64,000 nucleotides of DNA from Fluviicola taffensis DSM 16823 (GTDB taxonomy: Bacteria > Bacteroidota > Bacteroidia > Flavobacteriales_D > Crocinitomicaceae), in contig NC_015321.1 in NCBI RefSeq assembly GCF_000194605.1, positions 3,782,001 through 3,846,000 of the forward strand, given 5' to 3'. Both the position numbers and the translations under genes were made by a program. The notes under the pieces are model-generated. The model did not search any database. It had not been told where the DNA came from and saw only the letters and a program-made list of their open reading frames with translations. This document shows positions 53,157 through 61,054 of this stretch, in pieces; within the stretch, counting starts at the first letter, position 1; each line of letters opens with the position of its first letter.

Positions 53157-54194
53157 ATGAAAAAATCCATACTATCCTTACTGATTATTTGTTCGTTCGC
53201 TGCACTTAATAGCAATGCTCAGATCAGTCTTGGCGGTTTGAAAGGCAAAGTGGCTGACAAGGCCAATAAAAAGGAAAAAGCATCTGCGTCTTCAAACGAA
53301 TCTGCTGCACAAACAGAAGAAGACAAAACAACACCTATGCAATATTACAATTACTTTGTAAGTATCTCTGGTACTGCATCATCCTTAATGGACAACAGAT
53401 CTGGTACTAAGTATTACACGTTGAAAGATGATACCTGGGTTAGAAAGTTGTTTTACGATTCTTTGAAAACTGTTTATTTGAAAAAAGAATACAAATCATC
53501 AGATGTCTTACGAAACATCCGTGAAATCGATACTTTTTATACGATATATCCGCAGAAATTAAAGGCAACGGTATCGGATGAAAGTGTCGCAACAATGCAA
53601 AAACTTTCTCAAAATTCAAAAGAAACCCGAATGCAACCCGACTTTTTTCAACTGGCTGGGGATGGTAAAATCGCTCTCTATCATCCTGAGACCATGATTG
53701 ACATGATCAATGACTATCAAAAGAAACTTCGCAAAGCTTTACTGATCATTCCCGGAGATGCTGACATTCTGAAGACTATGAACAAAACAGATTCTTTGAA
53801 AGTAGACTGCGCAGAATACCTTGCCAGCGGACAGTATTCAAAGGATTTTGATACTATAAAAGAGCTGAAATTGGATAGGATTCGCTGTCCGAAAGCTGTG
53901 AATAACGATGCGGCATGTATTGCTGCGGTCAAAAAATCCTTCTCAACTATGAAGGAAAAATTATTAAGGACCAGTATCAGCAGTACTGAATGGAAGGTAA
54001 ATAGAAATTCATTCGGAACGATCACGGACAGAACCATGTTGGCGTATGTGGTATATACAAATGCGGAAGGAAAATGCTTCATCGAACAAGGACAATTATA
54101 CTGCAACTATGTAGGTGGCAAATGGGAAAACCCAAAATTTCATTTCTTTGGAGGGGATGTTACTGAAATGTTGATTAAGAATGCTCAAAAATAG
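53157..54194 (+). CDS. Secreted protein of unknown function
   Basis: The 345-residue protein has a signal peptide ending at SNAQ (about residue 21), followed by GGLKGKVADKANKKEKASASS, a lysine/alanine-rich linker. The mature domain is mostly helical with an aromatic-rich start (MQYYNYFVSISG) and a predicted beta end (VVYTNAEGKCFIEQGQLYCNYVGGKWENPKFHFFGG). I know no family. It is alone in its unit, with an inverted repeat upstream and a terminator downstream. Confidence 0.62.
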   Translation: MKKSILSLLIICSFAALNSNAQISLGGLKGKVADKANKKEKASASSNESAAQTEEDKTTPMQYYNYFVSISGTASSLMDNRSGTKYYTLKDDTWVRKLFYDSLKTVYLKKEYKSSDVLRNIREIDTFYTIYPQKLKATVSDESVATMQKLSQNSKETRMQPDFFQLAGDGKIALYHPETMIDMINDYQKKLRKALLIIPGDADILKTMNKTDSLKVDCAEYLASGQYSKDFDTIKELKLDRIRCPKAVNNDAACIAAVKKSFSTMKEKLLRTSISSTEWKVNRNSFGTITDRTMLAYVVYTNAEGKCFIEQGQLYCNYVGGKWENPKFHFFGGDVTEMLIKNAQK

Positions 54195-54210
54195 AACCTT
54201 ATGTTATCAG

Positions 54211-54250
54211 AATACCCGGAGTAGTTTGTTATTCCGGGCTTTTTGTTTTT
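54211..54250 (+). terminator. Intrinsic terminator
   Basis: CCCGGA (54215-54220) pairs with TCCGGG (54233-54238) around a short loop, followed by CTTTTTGTTTTT. It lies 20 bases after the secreted protein stop and before the histidine kinase gene. Confidence 0.8.
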
Positions 54251-54305
54251 CCAATTTTTGGATTAAATCCTCCAATCCTCATTAAAACCAGTTATTTTTG
54301 GCCCA

Positions 54306-57263
54306 ATGTTTCAGGCGATCCATCGATTTTCTTTATGTTTCATCTTTTTGCAGATCTTTTCCAACGAGCTTTCTGCGCAGGAATTACTTTTCTCCAGTCT
54401 GAATAATGAAATACAGCTTCCTTCTCAGGAATGTTACCAAATTATCCAGGATAAAAAAGGATATATTTGGTTTAGTACAGATAATGGTTTGTGCCGTTAT
54501 GGTGGAAACAAACTGGAAGTTTTTGACAAGAGAAATGGACTGCCGGAAGAAAATGTTTATGCCATTTTTGAAGATAAAAGCGGAAAGATTTGGTTTGCAA
54601 CTTCAAAAAACAGGATTCTCTATTATGAAAATGGAAAATTAAAGGAAGCATTGTTTAATAAGCAATATCAGGCATTTGGAACGGGAGTTTTAAAAAATTC
54701 CATCCCCGCTGCTTTGGATATGAATGATCCTGAACATTCAATGATCTCGAATTCATATTATAGTATAGAGATCAATCAAAAAAAGAACCGGGTTTCACTG
54801 ATCAAAAGAGCAGCAGATGTGGAGATTGTCTATCGGTTAAAAAAAAGAAAAGGACATCCTTATTTGTCAATTCGCGGTATTGACTGGGGGGAGAACTGGA
54901 AAGAAGTGGTCGTGCTTCTTGAAAACGAAACCCACCAGAAGAAATTCAGTCTTCCCGAACTAAATAAGAAGGTTTTTCACTGGCTTACCCCTGCAAGTTT
55001 GGTTGGAAATACCGACTTTATAGGTATTCATAACCAGCTGATTCGTGTAGACTCAGAACTGAATCATACGATGCAAGCCTTTCCCGATCGCATTTTGAGT
55101 TTATACGTGGATAAATCCAATGGTTTATGGGTGGGAGTACTCAATCACGGGGTGTATTACTATCCGGATGTGAATACTATGCAATTAGGTCACCACAGTC
55201 TCCGAAATTATTCTGTAAGCGGGATTTGTGAAGATCATGAACGCGGAATTTGGTGTACCACCCTGGAAAAAGGAATTCAGTACAGCCGCAATAAGTCTTT
55301 ATTGGCTTTTACTGCAACCGAAGGTCTTGGCCGAAGTGTTTCCCTATTAAAATACCTGGACGGAAATTTATATGCTTCTTCAACAGGGAATCAGCTATTT
55401 TTGAAGACCTTATCAGGAAGGCAATTCACGTCTTATTCACTGCCATTTGGGAAAGAAGTCTTTTTCTCGGATATTTTAACTTATAAAGGTCATTGGGTGC
55501 TATCCAGTAAAGAAACTATGATAGAAACCGATAAAACGTTCGGATCTGCAAAAATCATACATTATTCAATTAGCACTGCGGCAGCTTACCAGCTGGTGAA
55601 ATATCGGAACAGCTTATATGGGGTGATGGGAACTTTCATCTATGAGTTGAAAGATCCGGAAATGCAGATAGAACTTATTGCCAATTATCTTCCGTTTAAG
55701 ATTAAATCCGTTTTGACCCATGGAAAAGGACAGCTGCTTTTGGGCGGAGACCAAGGGGTGTTCAAATACAATCTTAACACCGGGAAACATGCCCGGATAA
55801 ATGGCATCCCAGAAAAAGTGACCAGCCTTCTAAAATCCCGCACCGGAAGAATCTGGGTCATAACAGCAGATGATGATATTTATTGGATCGATGGAACTAA
55901 AGTTACTTCAGCGGGGAAACAACTGAACTTGAAAGGTGGGAACCTATATGATATTACAGAAGATCAGTATGGAACCATTTGGGTCGCCTCGAATGAAGGA
56001 TTGTACCGCTTTTCAAAACAGGGAACGAACTATAAATCGTCACTTTATACGGTTCATAGCGGATTGCCTTCGAATGAAGTGTATAAAGTAGCTGCCGATA
56101 AAGAAAAGATCTGGTTCTCCACTTTTGAAGGGCTTTTTAGTCTGCCTTTAAACACAGAGCCTAAAAATGGTGTAGGGCCTTCGATTCATTTGCAGAAAAT
56201 GACGGTGAATAATCGTCCTTGGAAAAGATCTCGTTTGATCAAACTGGGATATAATCAGAATGATCTGCATTTTGTGTTTGATATTCTCACTTTCAAAAAT
56301 GGAGTTCTGAACAAATTGATTTATGTCTTGAATGATGGAGGTGAGAATAAGACAATGGAAGTAAACAGCAACGAGGTTTTTCTGGAGAATTTGTCTCCAG
56401 GATCCTACAAATTAGCTGTTTATGGAATAAATAATGATGGAGTGAAAAGTGCCAGTCCTGAAGTTTTCAACATCGTCATTGCAGCACCATTTTGGCAAAC
56501 GGCGTGGTTTATTTCAATTGCTGTCTTGCTGTTTGCTTTTGGAATTGGTTTGTTGATTCGTTGGATTGTTGGGAATGTTCGAAAAGCGGAAGAAGCCAAA
56601 ACGCTGGTCAATAAAATGATGGCTGAATACCAGATTACTGCTTTACAGGCACAAATGAACCCGCATTTTATTTTCAATGCTATCAATACGATTCAAGGAT
56701 ACATTCTCGGGAAAAATGAAGCCGAAGCATACGGTTACCTTGCCAAATTCAGTAAGCTGATCCGCATGGTGCTCCATAATTCTCAAATGAAGGTTTTGCG
56801 TTTGGAACGTGAATTAGAAGTCCTTCATTTGTACATCGAATTGGAACAACTGCGTTTTGACAATTGTTTTGATTATGAATTACAAATAGTAGAAGGAACC
56901 GAAATTACCGATTTTAATATTCCAGGAATGCTCTTACAGCCTTACATCGAAAACGCCATCTGGCACGGGATCGTGAATTTGGAAAACAGCAGACGCGGTA
57001 AATTAACGCTTTCCATCAATCATGCGGATGAGCGGCTGCTCCTCACAATTACAGATAATGGAGTAGGAAGGGAAAAAGCTCAGAGTTTTCGCTCAAATAC
57101 ACATCACAAATCGGTAGGCATGGAACTTACTGGTGAAAGACTAGAAGTGATGAATCGCCTGCATGGAGACAATATTGCCAGTGTGAAGGTGATCGATCTT
57201 TTCGACGAGGAAGGAACTCCTTCAGGAACACGAGTAGAAATAAGTATTCCGGTTAATATCTAA
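54306..57263 (+). CDS. LytS-type sensor histidine kinase with two-component regulator propeller
   Basis: The 985-residue protein has a signal-like N-terminus, then two-component regulator propeller repeats across about residues 35-650 (QDKKGYIWFSTDNGLCRYGG, EDKSGKIWFATSKNRILYY, EDQYGTIWVASNEGLYRFS). A Y_Y_Y-type domain follows (about 650-725) and one transmembrane helix (about 730-755). The kinase core is the His_kinase (LytS/YehU) type: ALQAQMNPHFIFNAINTIQG with the phosphorylated histidine near 787, and an ATPase domain with ENAIWHGI and DNGVGR. The sensor portion should face the periplasm. The response regulator follows four bases later. Confidence 0.92.
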   Translation: MFQAIHRFSLCFIFLQIFSNELSAQELLFSSLNNEIQLPSQECYQIIQDKKGYIWFSTDNGLCRYGGNKLEVFDKRNGLPEENVYAIFEDKSGKIWFATSKNRILYYENGKLKEALFNKQYQAFGTGVLKNSIPAALDMNDPEHSMISNSYYSIEINQKKNRVSLIKRAADVEIVYRLKKRKGHPYLSIRGIDWGENWKEVVVLLENETHQKKFSLPELNKKVFHWLTPASLVGNTDFIGIHNQLIRVDSELNHTMQAFPDRILSLYVDKSNGLWVGVLNHGVYYYPDVNTMQLGHHSLRNYSVSGICEDHERGIWCTTLEKGIQYSRNKSLLAFTATEGLGRSVSLLKYLDGNLYASSTGNQLFLKTLSGRQFTSYSLPFGKEVFFSDILTYKGHWVLSSKETMIETDKTFGSAKIIHYSISTAAAYQLVKYRNSLYGVMGTFIYELKDPEMQIELIANYLPFKIKSVLTHGKGQLLLGGDQGVFKYNLNTGKHARINGIPEKVTSLLKSRTGRIWVITADDDIYWIDGTKVTSAGKQLNLKGGNLYDITEDQYGTIWVASNEGLYRFSKQGTNYKSSLYTVHSGLPSNEVYKVAADKEKIWFSTFEGLFSLPLNTEPKNGVGPSIHLQKMTVNNRPWKRSRLIKLGYNQNDLHFVFDILTFKNGVLNKLIYVLNDGGENKTMEVNSNEVFLENLSPGSYKLAVYGINNDGVKSASPEVFNIVIAAPFWQTAWFISIAVLLFAFGIGLLIRWIVGNVRKAEEAKTLVNKMMAEYQITALQAQMNPHFIFNAINTIQGYILGKNEAEAYGYLAKFSKLIRMVLHNSQMKVLRLERELEVLHLYIELEQLRFDNCFDYELQIVEGTEITDFNIPGMLLQPYIENAIWHGIVNLENSRRGKLTLSINHADERLLLTITDNGVGREKAQSFRSNTHHKSVGMELTGERLEVMNRLHGDNIASVKVIDLFDEEGTPSGTRVEISIPVNI

Positions 57264-57267
57264 ATGG

Positions 57268-58023
57268 ATGGAGAATAAAATAACGGCTGTTATCATTGAC
57301 GATGAAACGAAAAGTAGGTTCGTATTGCATACTTTGATTACTCAAAATTTTCCCGAAATTCAATTAATCGGTGAAGCCAGTAATGTAGATGAAGCATATA
57401 AACTTTTGGTAGAAGTAAAACCACAACTTATATTCCTGGATATTCAGATGCCCAAAAGCGACGGGTTTACACTCCTGAAGCACTTTGAAAAAGTTCCATT
57501 TGAAGTCGTTTTTGTAACCAGTTTCGATCAATATGCCATCTGGGCAATCAAGTTCAGTGCATTAGACTATTTACTGAAGCCGGTGGAAATAAGCGATCTT
57601 GGACAAGCCATAGAAAAAGCGAAGGAAAGTATTTCTCTCAAACGGAATAATCAGTCTCAAATAGTCAACTTGCTTAGAACTATAGAGGATTCCGAAAACC
57701 AACGGATTTCAATACATTCAGCCGATTCGGTGATCATGATAGAGGAGAAGTCCATTATTTCCATTATGTCTGACGGAAATTATTGTACAATCCGAACAGA
57801 TAACAATGATCGTTTTATAAGTACACGACGCCTAATCGATTTTGAAGAATATTTTGATGAAAATTCTAGTTTTGTTCGCATCACTAGAAGACATATTATC
57901 AACACAACTAAAATTATTAAATACAGCAAAGGAGAACCTTGTATCATTGAAATGACGAACGATGAGGTGTTTGAGGTATCCCGCAGGAGAAAAACAGAAG
58001 TGTTGAATAAGCTGAAGAAATAA
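57268..58023 (+). CDS. LytTR-family response regulator
   Basis: The 251-residue protein has a receiver domain (about 5-120) with the acidic pair DD at 11-12, the phosphorylated Asp58 in IFLDIQMPKSDG, and the conserved lysine in DYLLKPVE. The C-terminal LytTR DNA-binding domain (about 145-250) includes IISIMSDGNYCTIRTDN, STRRLIDFEEYF and FVRITRRHIINTTKI. It pairs with the kinase encoded immediately upstream. Which genes it controls is unknown. LytTR regulators usually bind paired 9-bp direct repeats. Confidence 0.94.
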   Translation: MENKITAVIIDDETKSRFVLHTLITQNFPEIQLIGEASNVDEAYKLLVEVKPQLIFLDIQMPKSDGFTLLKHFEKVPFEVVFVTSFDQYAIWAIKFSALDYLLKPVEISDLGQAIEKAKESISLKRNNQSQIVNLLRTIEDSENQRISIHSADSVIMIEEKSIISIMSDGNYCTIRTDNNDRFISTRRLIDFEEYFDENSSFVRITRRHIINTTKIIKYSKGEPCIIEMTNDEVFEVSRRRKTEVLNKLKK

Positions 58024-58084
58024 TTGCGAATTATGATTTCTTTTTAGTTACTGAACAATCAACCATTTCAATGAGATGTATTTT

Positions 58085-58279
58085 CTACTGAACCACAAGT
58101 AATTTATGAAACACATGTTGATCCTGATTGTAGCCTGTAATCCAATACGTTCCTTTTTTCCACGAAGAAGTCACTAAATCCGTTTTTGTTTCTGGTTTCA
58201 AACGTTGATCTACAAATCTCCCAAGAGCATCTGTCACTACAATCCGATCTGTTTTTACTGTTGTTTCAATAAATAGAGT
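58085..58279 (-). pseudogene. Orphan fragment of a T9SS type A sorting domain
   Basis: On the minus strand 64 codons run from an in-frame stop to a TAG at 58085-58087 without any start codon. The translation reads LFIETTVKTDRIVVTDALG, then RFVDQRLK, then WKKGTYWITGYNQDQ, then VFHKLLVVQ. This is the pattern of T9SS type A C-terminal domains (hydrophobic VTDxxGR turn, then G-x-Y-x-I/L). The rest of the protein is missing, so it is the end of a deleted secreted-protein gene or a fragment copied from one. Confidence 0.65.
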
Positions 58280-58414
58280 TTAAATATAGGGAAGAACAAA
58301 TTGATATGCAATTTCGACTTTTTTATTAAGTAACTGCTATGAAATTAGAAAGGTATGTTCGCTCAAAAAAAAGATATTATTTTAGCACCTCAAACTAAAA
58401 AAAAACTGAATACT

Positions 58415-58804
58415 ATGAAAGTAAATGTTGAGCAAGCATATACATTGGCTGAGCTGAAGCCTAAATTGGAAGCTGCTTTTCCAGAATACACTGTGAAATT
58501 TAGAGGGCCTAAAGTATTGGTAATTGGAGAAGGTAAAGTTGGTGGTGCACAAATCGTTGGAGAAAAGAAGGGACATGTCCGTATTTTTGAAGGATTTCCT
58601 ACTATGGGTGGACAAATGTTATTTGCGCTATCTCTTGTTTTGTTAGGTGTTTTGATTCCATTTATCGTATTTTTAACTGCGATTAAACCGAAACAAGTAA
58701 AAGTGCGTGATGAGGTTGCTGATTTTCTTCGTAAAGAATACGGTTCTGGTGTGAAACAGAAAGAAACAGCACATGATTTGCTGGATGAAGCAGTAACTGT
58801 TTAA
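58415..58804 (+). CDS. Small single-span membrane protein of unknown function
   Basis: I use the ATG at 58415, giving 129 residues; a longer frame from 58355 adds a low-quality lysine-rich leader. The first 70 residues are soluble and basic (KVNVEQAYTLAELKPKLEAAF; KFRGPKVLVIGEGKVGGAQIVG), followed by one transmembrane helix (about 72-94, LFALSLVLLGVLIPFIVFLTAI) and a charged tail. No family is recognised. It is not close to other genes on the same strand. Confidence 0.65.
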   Translation: MKVNVEQAYTLAELKPKLEAAFPEYTVKFRGPKVLVIGEGKVGGAQIVGEKKGHVRIFEGFPTMGGQMLFALSLVLLGVLIPFIVFLTAIKPKQVKVRDEVADFLRKEYGSGVKQKETAHDLLDEAVTV

Positions 58805-58964
58805 TAGAAGATACAGATTTGAAAGGGAGGCTTGTGCTTTCCTTTTTTTATTTCTATTTCTATTTCCCACAGACGGGCACAGATGAACACATTGAGAATT
58901 TAAAAATACAGTTGTTATTCTGTATTTCACTAAATAAATCAAAAACTTCTGTGTGCTCAATGTT

Positions 58965-60029
58965 CTAAAACAATTTCATCTGTCCGCTGGTATCAGGTCT
59001 CGTAAATAAATCAGTTCTAAGTCGTGGAAAGGGCAGGTTAGGGAGAAACCGCTTTTTAGCTAACTGCATTTGCCGTTGAATACTGAGTGCATAAACTCCT
59101 TCTCCTTTCATGCGAGTTCCAAACCGACTATCGCTTAGCTTTCCTCCATGCATTTCACGCAGTTGATTCAGGACCTTTTCTGCACGATCTGGATAGTTTT
59201 TGGTTACCCAATCTGTGAAAATTTCTCCGTTCGGGCCATTTAATCTCACAATCGTGTGATGCATACTCAAAGCCCCACGTTTGCCTACAGCTTCTGCAAT
59301 CGAGAAAATTTCATCGTCATTCAAAGCTGGAATAATTGGTGCCATCATTACATTTACAGGAATTCCATGTTGAGTAAGTCGTTCAATAGTTTCTAGTTTT
59401 TTGTGACTCGTTGCCGTTCGTGGTTCCAATTTTCTGCGCAATTCTTCTTTTAAGCTTGTCAAACTGATGCTTACAGCTACCAAATTCAGCTTAGCAAGCT
59501 CTTCCAAAATATCAAGATCTCTTGTAATCAGCGCATTTTTGGTGATGATTCCAACTGGATGTCTGTATTTCAGCATGATTTCCAGCAATCTTCGTGTGAT
59601 TTTATATTCGCGTTCGCAAGGCTGGTAACAATCTGTGTTTCCTGAAATGGAGATTGGTTGAACATGCCATGATTTCTTGTTCAATGCTTCTTCCAATAAT
59701 TCGGGTGCGTTTTGCTTTACGAGGATGATGCGTTCAAAATCTGTTCCTGGGCTGTAGCCCCAATATTCGTGGGTTGGTCGGGCATAACAATAGGTGCAGC
59801 CGTGTTCGCAGCCTTGATAAGGATTGAGTGAATAATACATCCCAACATCGGGACTAGACAATTTGTTCACAATCGTTTTTGGATGAACTTGGATGAACTT
59901 TGTTTTCAATTCTGGTTCTTCCGCTGGATCAATGTCGTCAAAATCATCTCCTTTTTCCTGTGAAAAGAATCTGTTGTGTGGATTAATCTGGGCTCCACGG
60001 CCATTTTTATATGGTAAATTATTGGACAT
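58965..60029 (-). CDS. PA0069-type radical SAM protein
   Basis: The 354-residue protein carries a CX3CX2C iron-sulfur motif, CEHGCTYC with cysteines 74, 78 and 81, preceded by LNPYQGCEHG and followed by ARPTHEYWGYSPGTDFE. This corresponds to the PA0069-family radical SAM proteins related to spore photoproduct lyase-like enzymes (SplB-like). The fold continues with ISISGNTDCYQPCEREY and PVGIITKNALI. Their substrate is not established. It stands alone and ends near a region of inverted repeats. Confidence 0.92.
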   Translation of the reverse strand: MSNNLPYKNGRGAQINPHNRFFSQEKGDDFDDIDPAEEPELKTKFIQVHPKTIVNKLSSPDVGMYYSLNPYQGCEHGCTYCYARPTHEYWGYSPGTDFERIILVKQNAPELLEEALNKKSWHVQPISISGNTDCYQPCEREYKITRRLLEIMLKYRHPVGIITKNALITRDLDILEELAKLNLVAVSISLTSLKEELRRKLEPRTATSHKKLETIERLTQHGIPVNVMMAPIIPALNDDEIFSIAEAVGKRGALSMHHTIVRLNGPNGEIFTDWVTKNYPDRAEKVLNQLREMHGGKLSDSRFGTRMKGEGVYALSIQRQMQLAKKRFLPNLPFPRLRTDLFTRPDTSGQMKLF

Positions 60030-60269
60030 AATTGAGTTGAATCTGAAGCTTTAAAACAAATGTATGATAAATATTTAATAGTTATTTGATTATTATTTAA
60101 TCATTTTGAATTAATCGATGATATAATTCCAAGGAGTTAAAGTCAAATACTAAATGGTTTTGTTTAAATGTTTGAAATTCAATTTCTTTCAGATTGCGCT
60201 AAACGCAGTTTAAAAAAAGAATAGTTGTTTTCAATTCTTTTTTGATAGATTTAATCAAAGAATAAAGAG

Positions 60270-60788
60270 ATGTCTGTACATGTTGCAATAACCCGAAAAG
60301 TCTTACCAGGAAAAGAAGAGGAGTTTAAGGAAGCACTCCGTCGTTTTTTGAGTGAATCATTTGCGCACGATGGAGTTCATGGAGCCAGTATGATTACGTC
60401 TTTATCGGAAACGAATGAGGGTGAAATAGGAATTTTAAGAACCTTCAAGAACAAAGAGGAGCGGGATGCCTTTTACAACTCGGAGCAATTTCAAAAATGG
60501 GAAACTTATGCTTCTACACTTACAGAAGAACCCATTTATCGTGATTTAACAGGATTGGAAGCTTGGTTTCGTTCTCCAGTAGCACCACCAAGAATCAAAA
60601 TGGCTTTAGTGACTTTGTGTGGTGTTTTCCCTACTAGTTTGTTGCTTTATTTCGCTGTTAGTCCATTGATAAAAGATTTACCAGTAATTGTTCGACTTTT
60701 TGTCAACGCTGCATTGATGGTCATACTCCTGACATGGCTGATTATGCCTTTCTTGACCAAGCTATTTAAGAAGTGGTTGAAGGGGTGA
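60270..60788 (+). CDS. ABM-domain protein with two C-terminal membrane helices
   Basis: The 172-residue protein has an antibiotic biosynthesis monooxygenase (ABM) domain at 1-100 (VAITRKVLPGKEEEFKEALRRFL ... LRTFKNKEERDAFYNSEQFQKWE). The C-terminal part has two hydrophobic helices, about 110-130 and 138-160, ending in positively charged LFKKWLKG. ABM plus membrane tail proteins are known but poorly studied. The role is unknown. A second ABM protein is encoded at 23336-23644. Confidence 0.8.
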   Translation: MSVHVAITRKVLPGKEEEFKEALRRFLSESFAHDGVHGASMITSLSETNEGEIGILRTFKNKEERDAFYNSEQFQKWETYASTLTEEPIYRDLTGLEAWFRSPVAPPRIKMALVTLCGVFPTSLLLYFAVSPLIKDLPVIVRLFVNAALMVILLTWLIMPFLTKLFKKWLKG

Positions 60789-61014
60789 TTGGATTTTAAT
60801 AATAATCATAGAAATATTTACACAAGATTCGAGTTTTATCTTGGTTGATTATGAATTCTCTATTTATTAGATTCTTATCCGTATCAGTTCTAAATAATTC
60901 GTTAGAACTTCATTCTTGATGTGTGGATAAGGCTTCAAGAACTTTTCCTTCTTTAAAGGTGAGACAGATTCATATTATGACTAAATATTTAATTTCATTT
61001 TAACAGAAATCCCT

Positions 61015-61022
61015 TATTTTTG
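61015..61022 (+). promoter_or_regulatory. Candidate -7 box for the hybrid regulator gene
   Basis: TATTTTTG matches TAnnTTTG and would give a leader of about 25 bases for the gene at 61055. No TTG stands at 17-22 bases upstream. Confidence 0.4.
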
Positions 61023-61054
61023 CTAGTAATACAAACATTTATTGAATCGCCCAC

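Noticed and set aside
58673-58960. Minus-strand frame of 95 codons downstream of the radical SAM gene
   Set aside because: It overlaps the better-supported plus-strand membrane protein gene and its translation is low-complexity.
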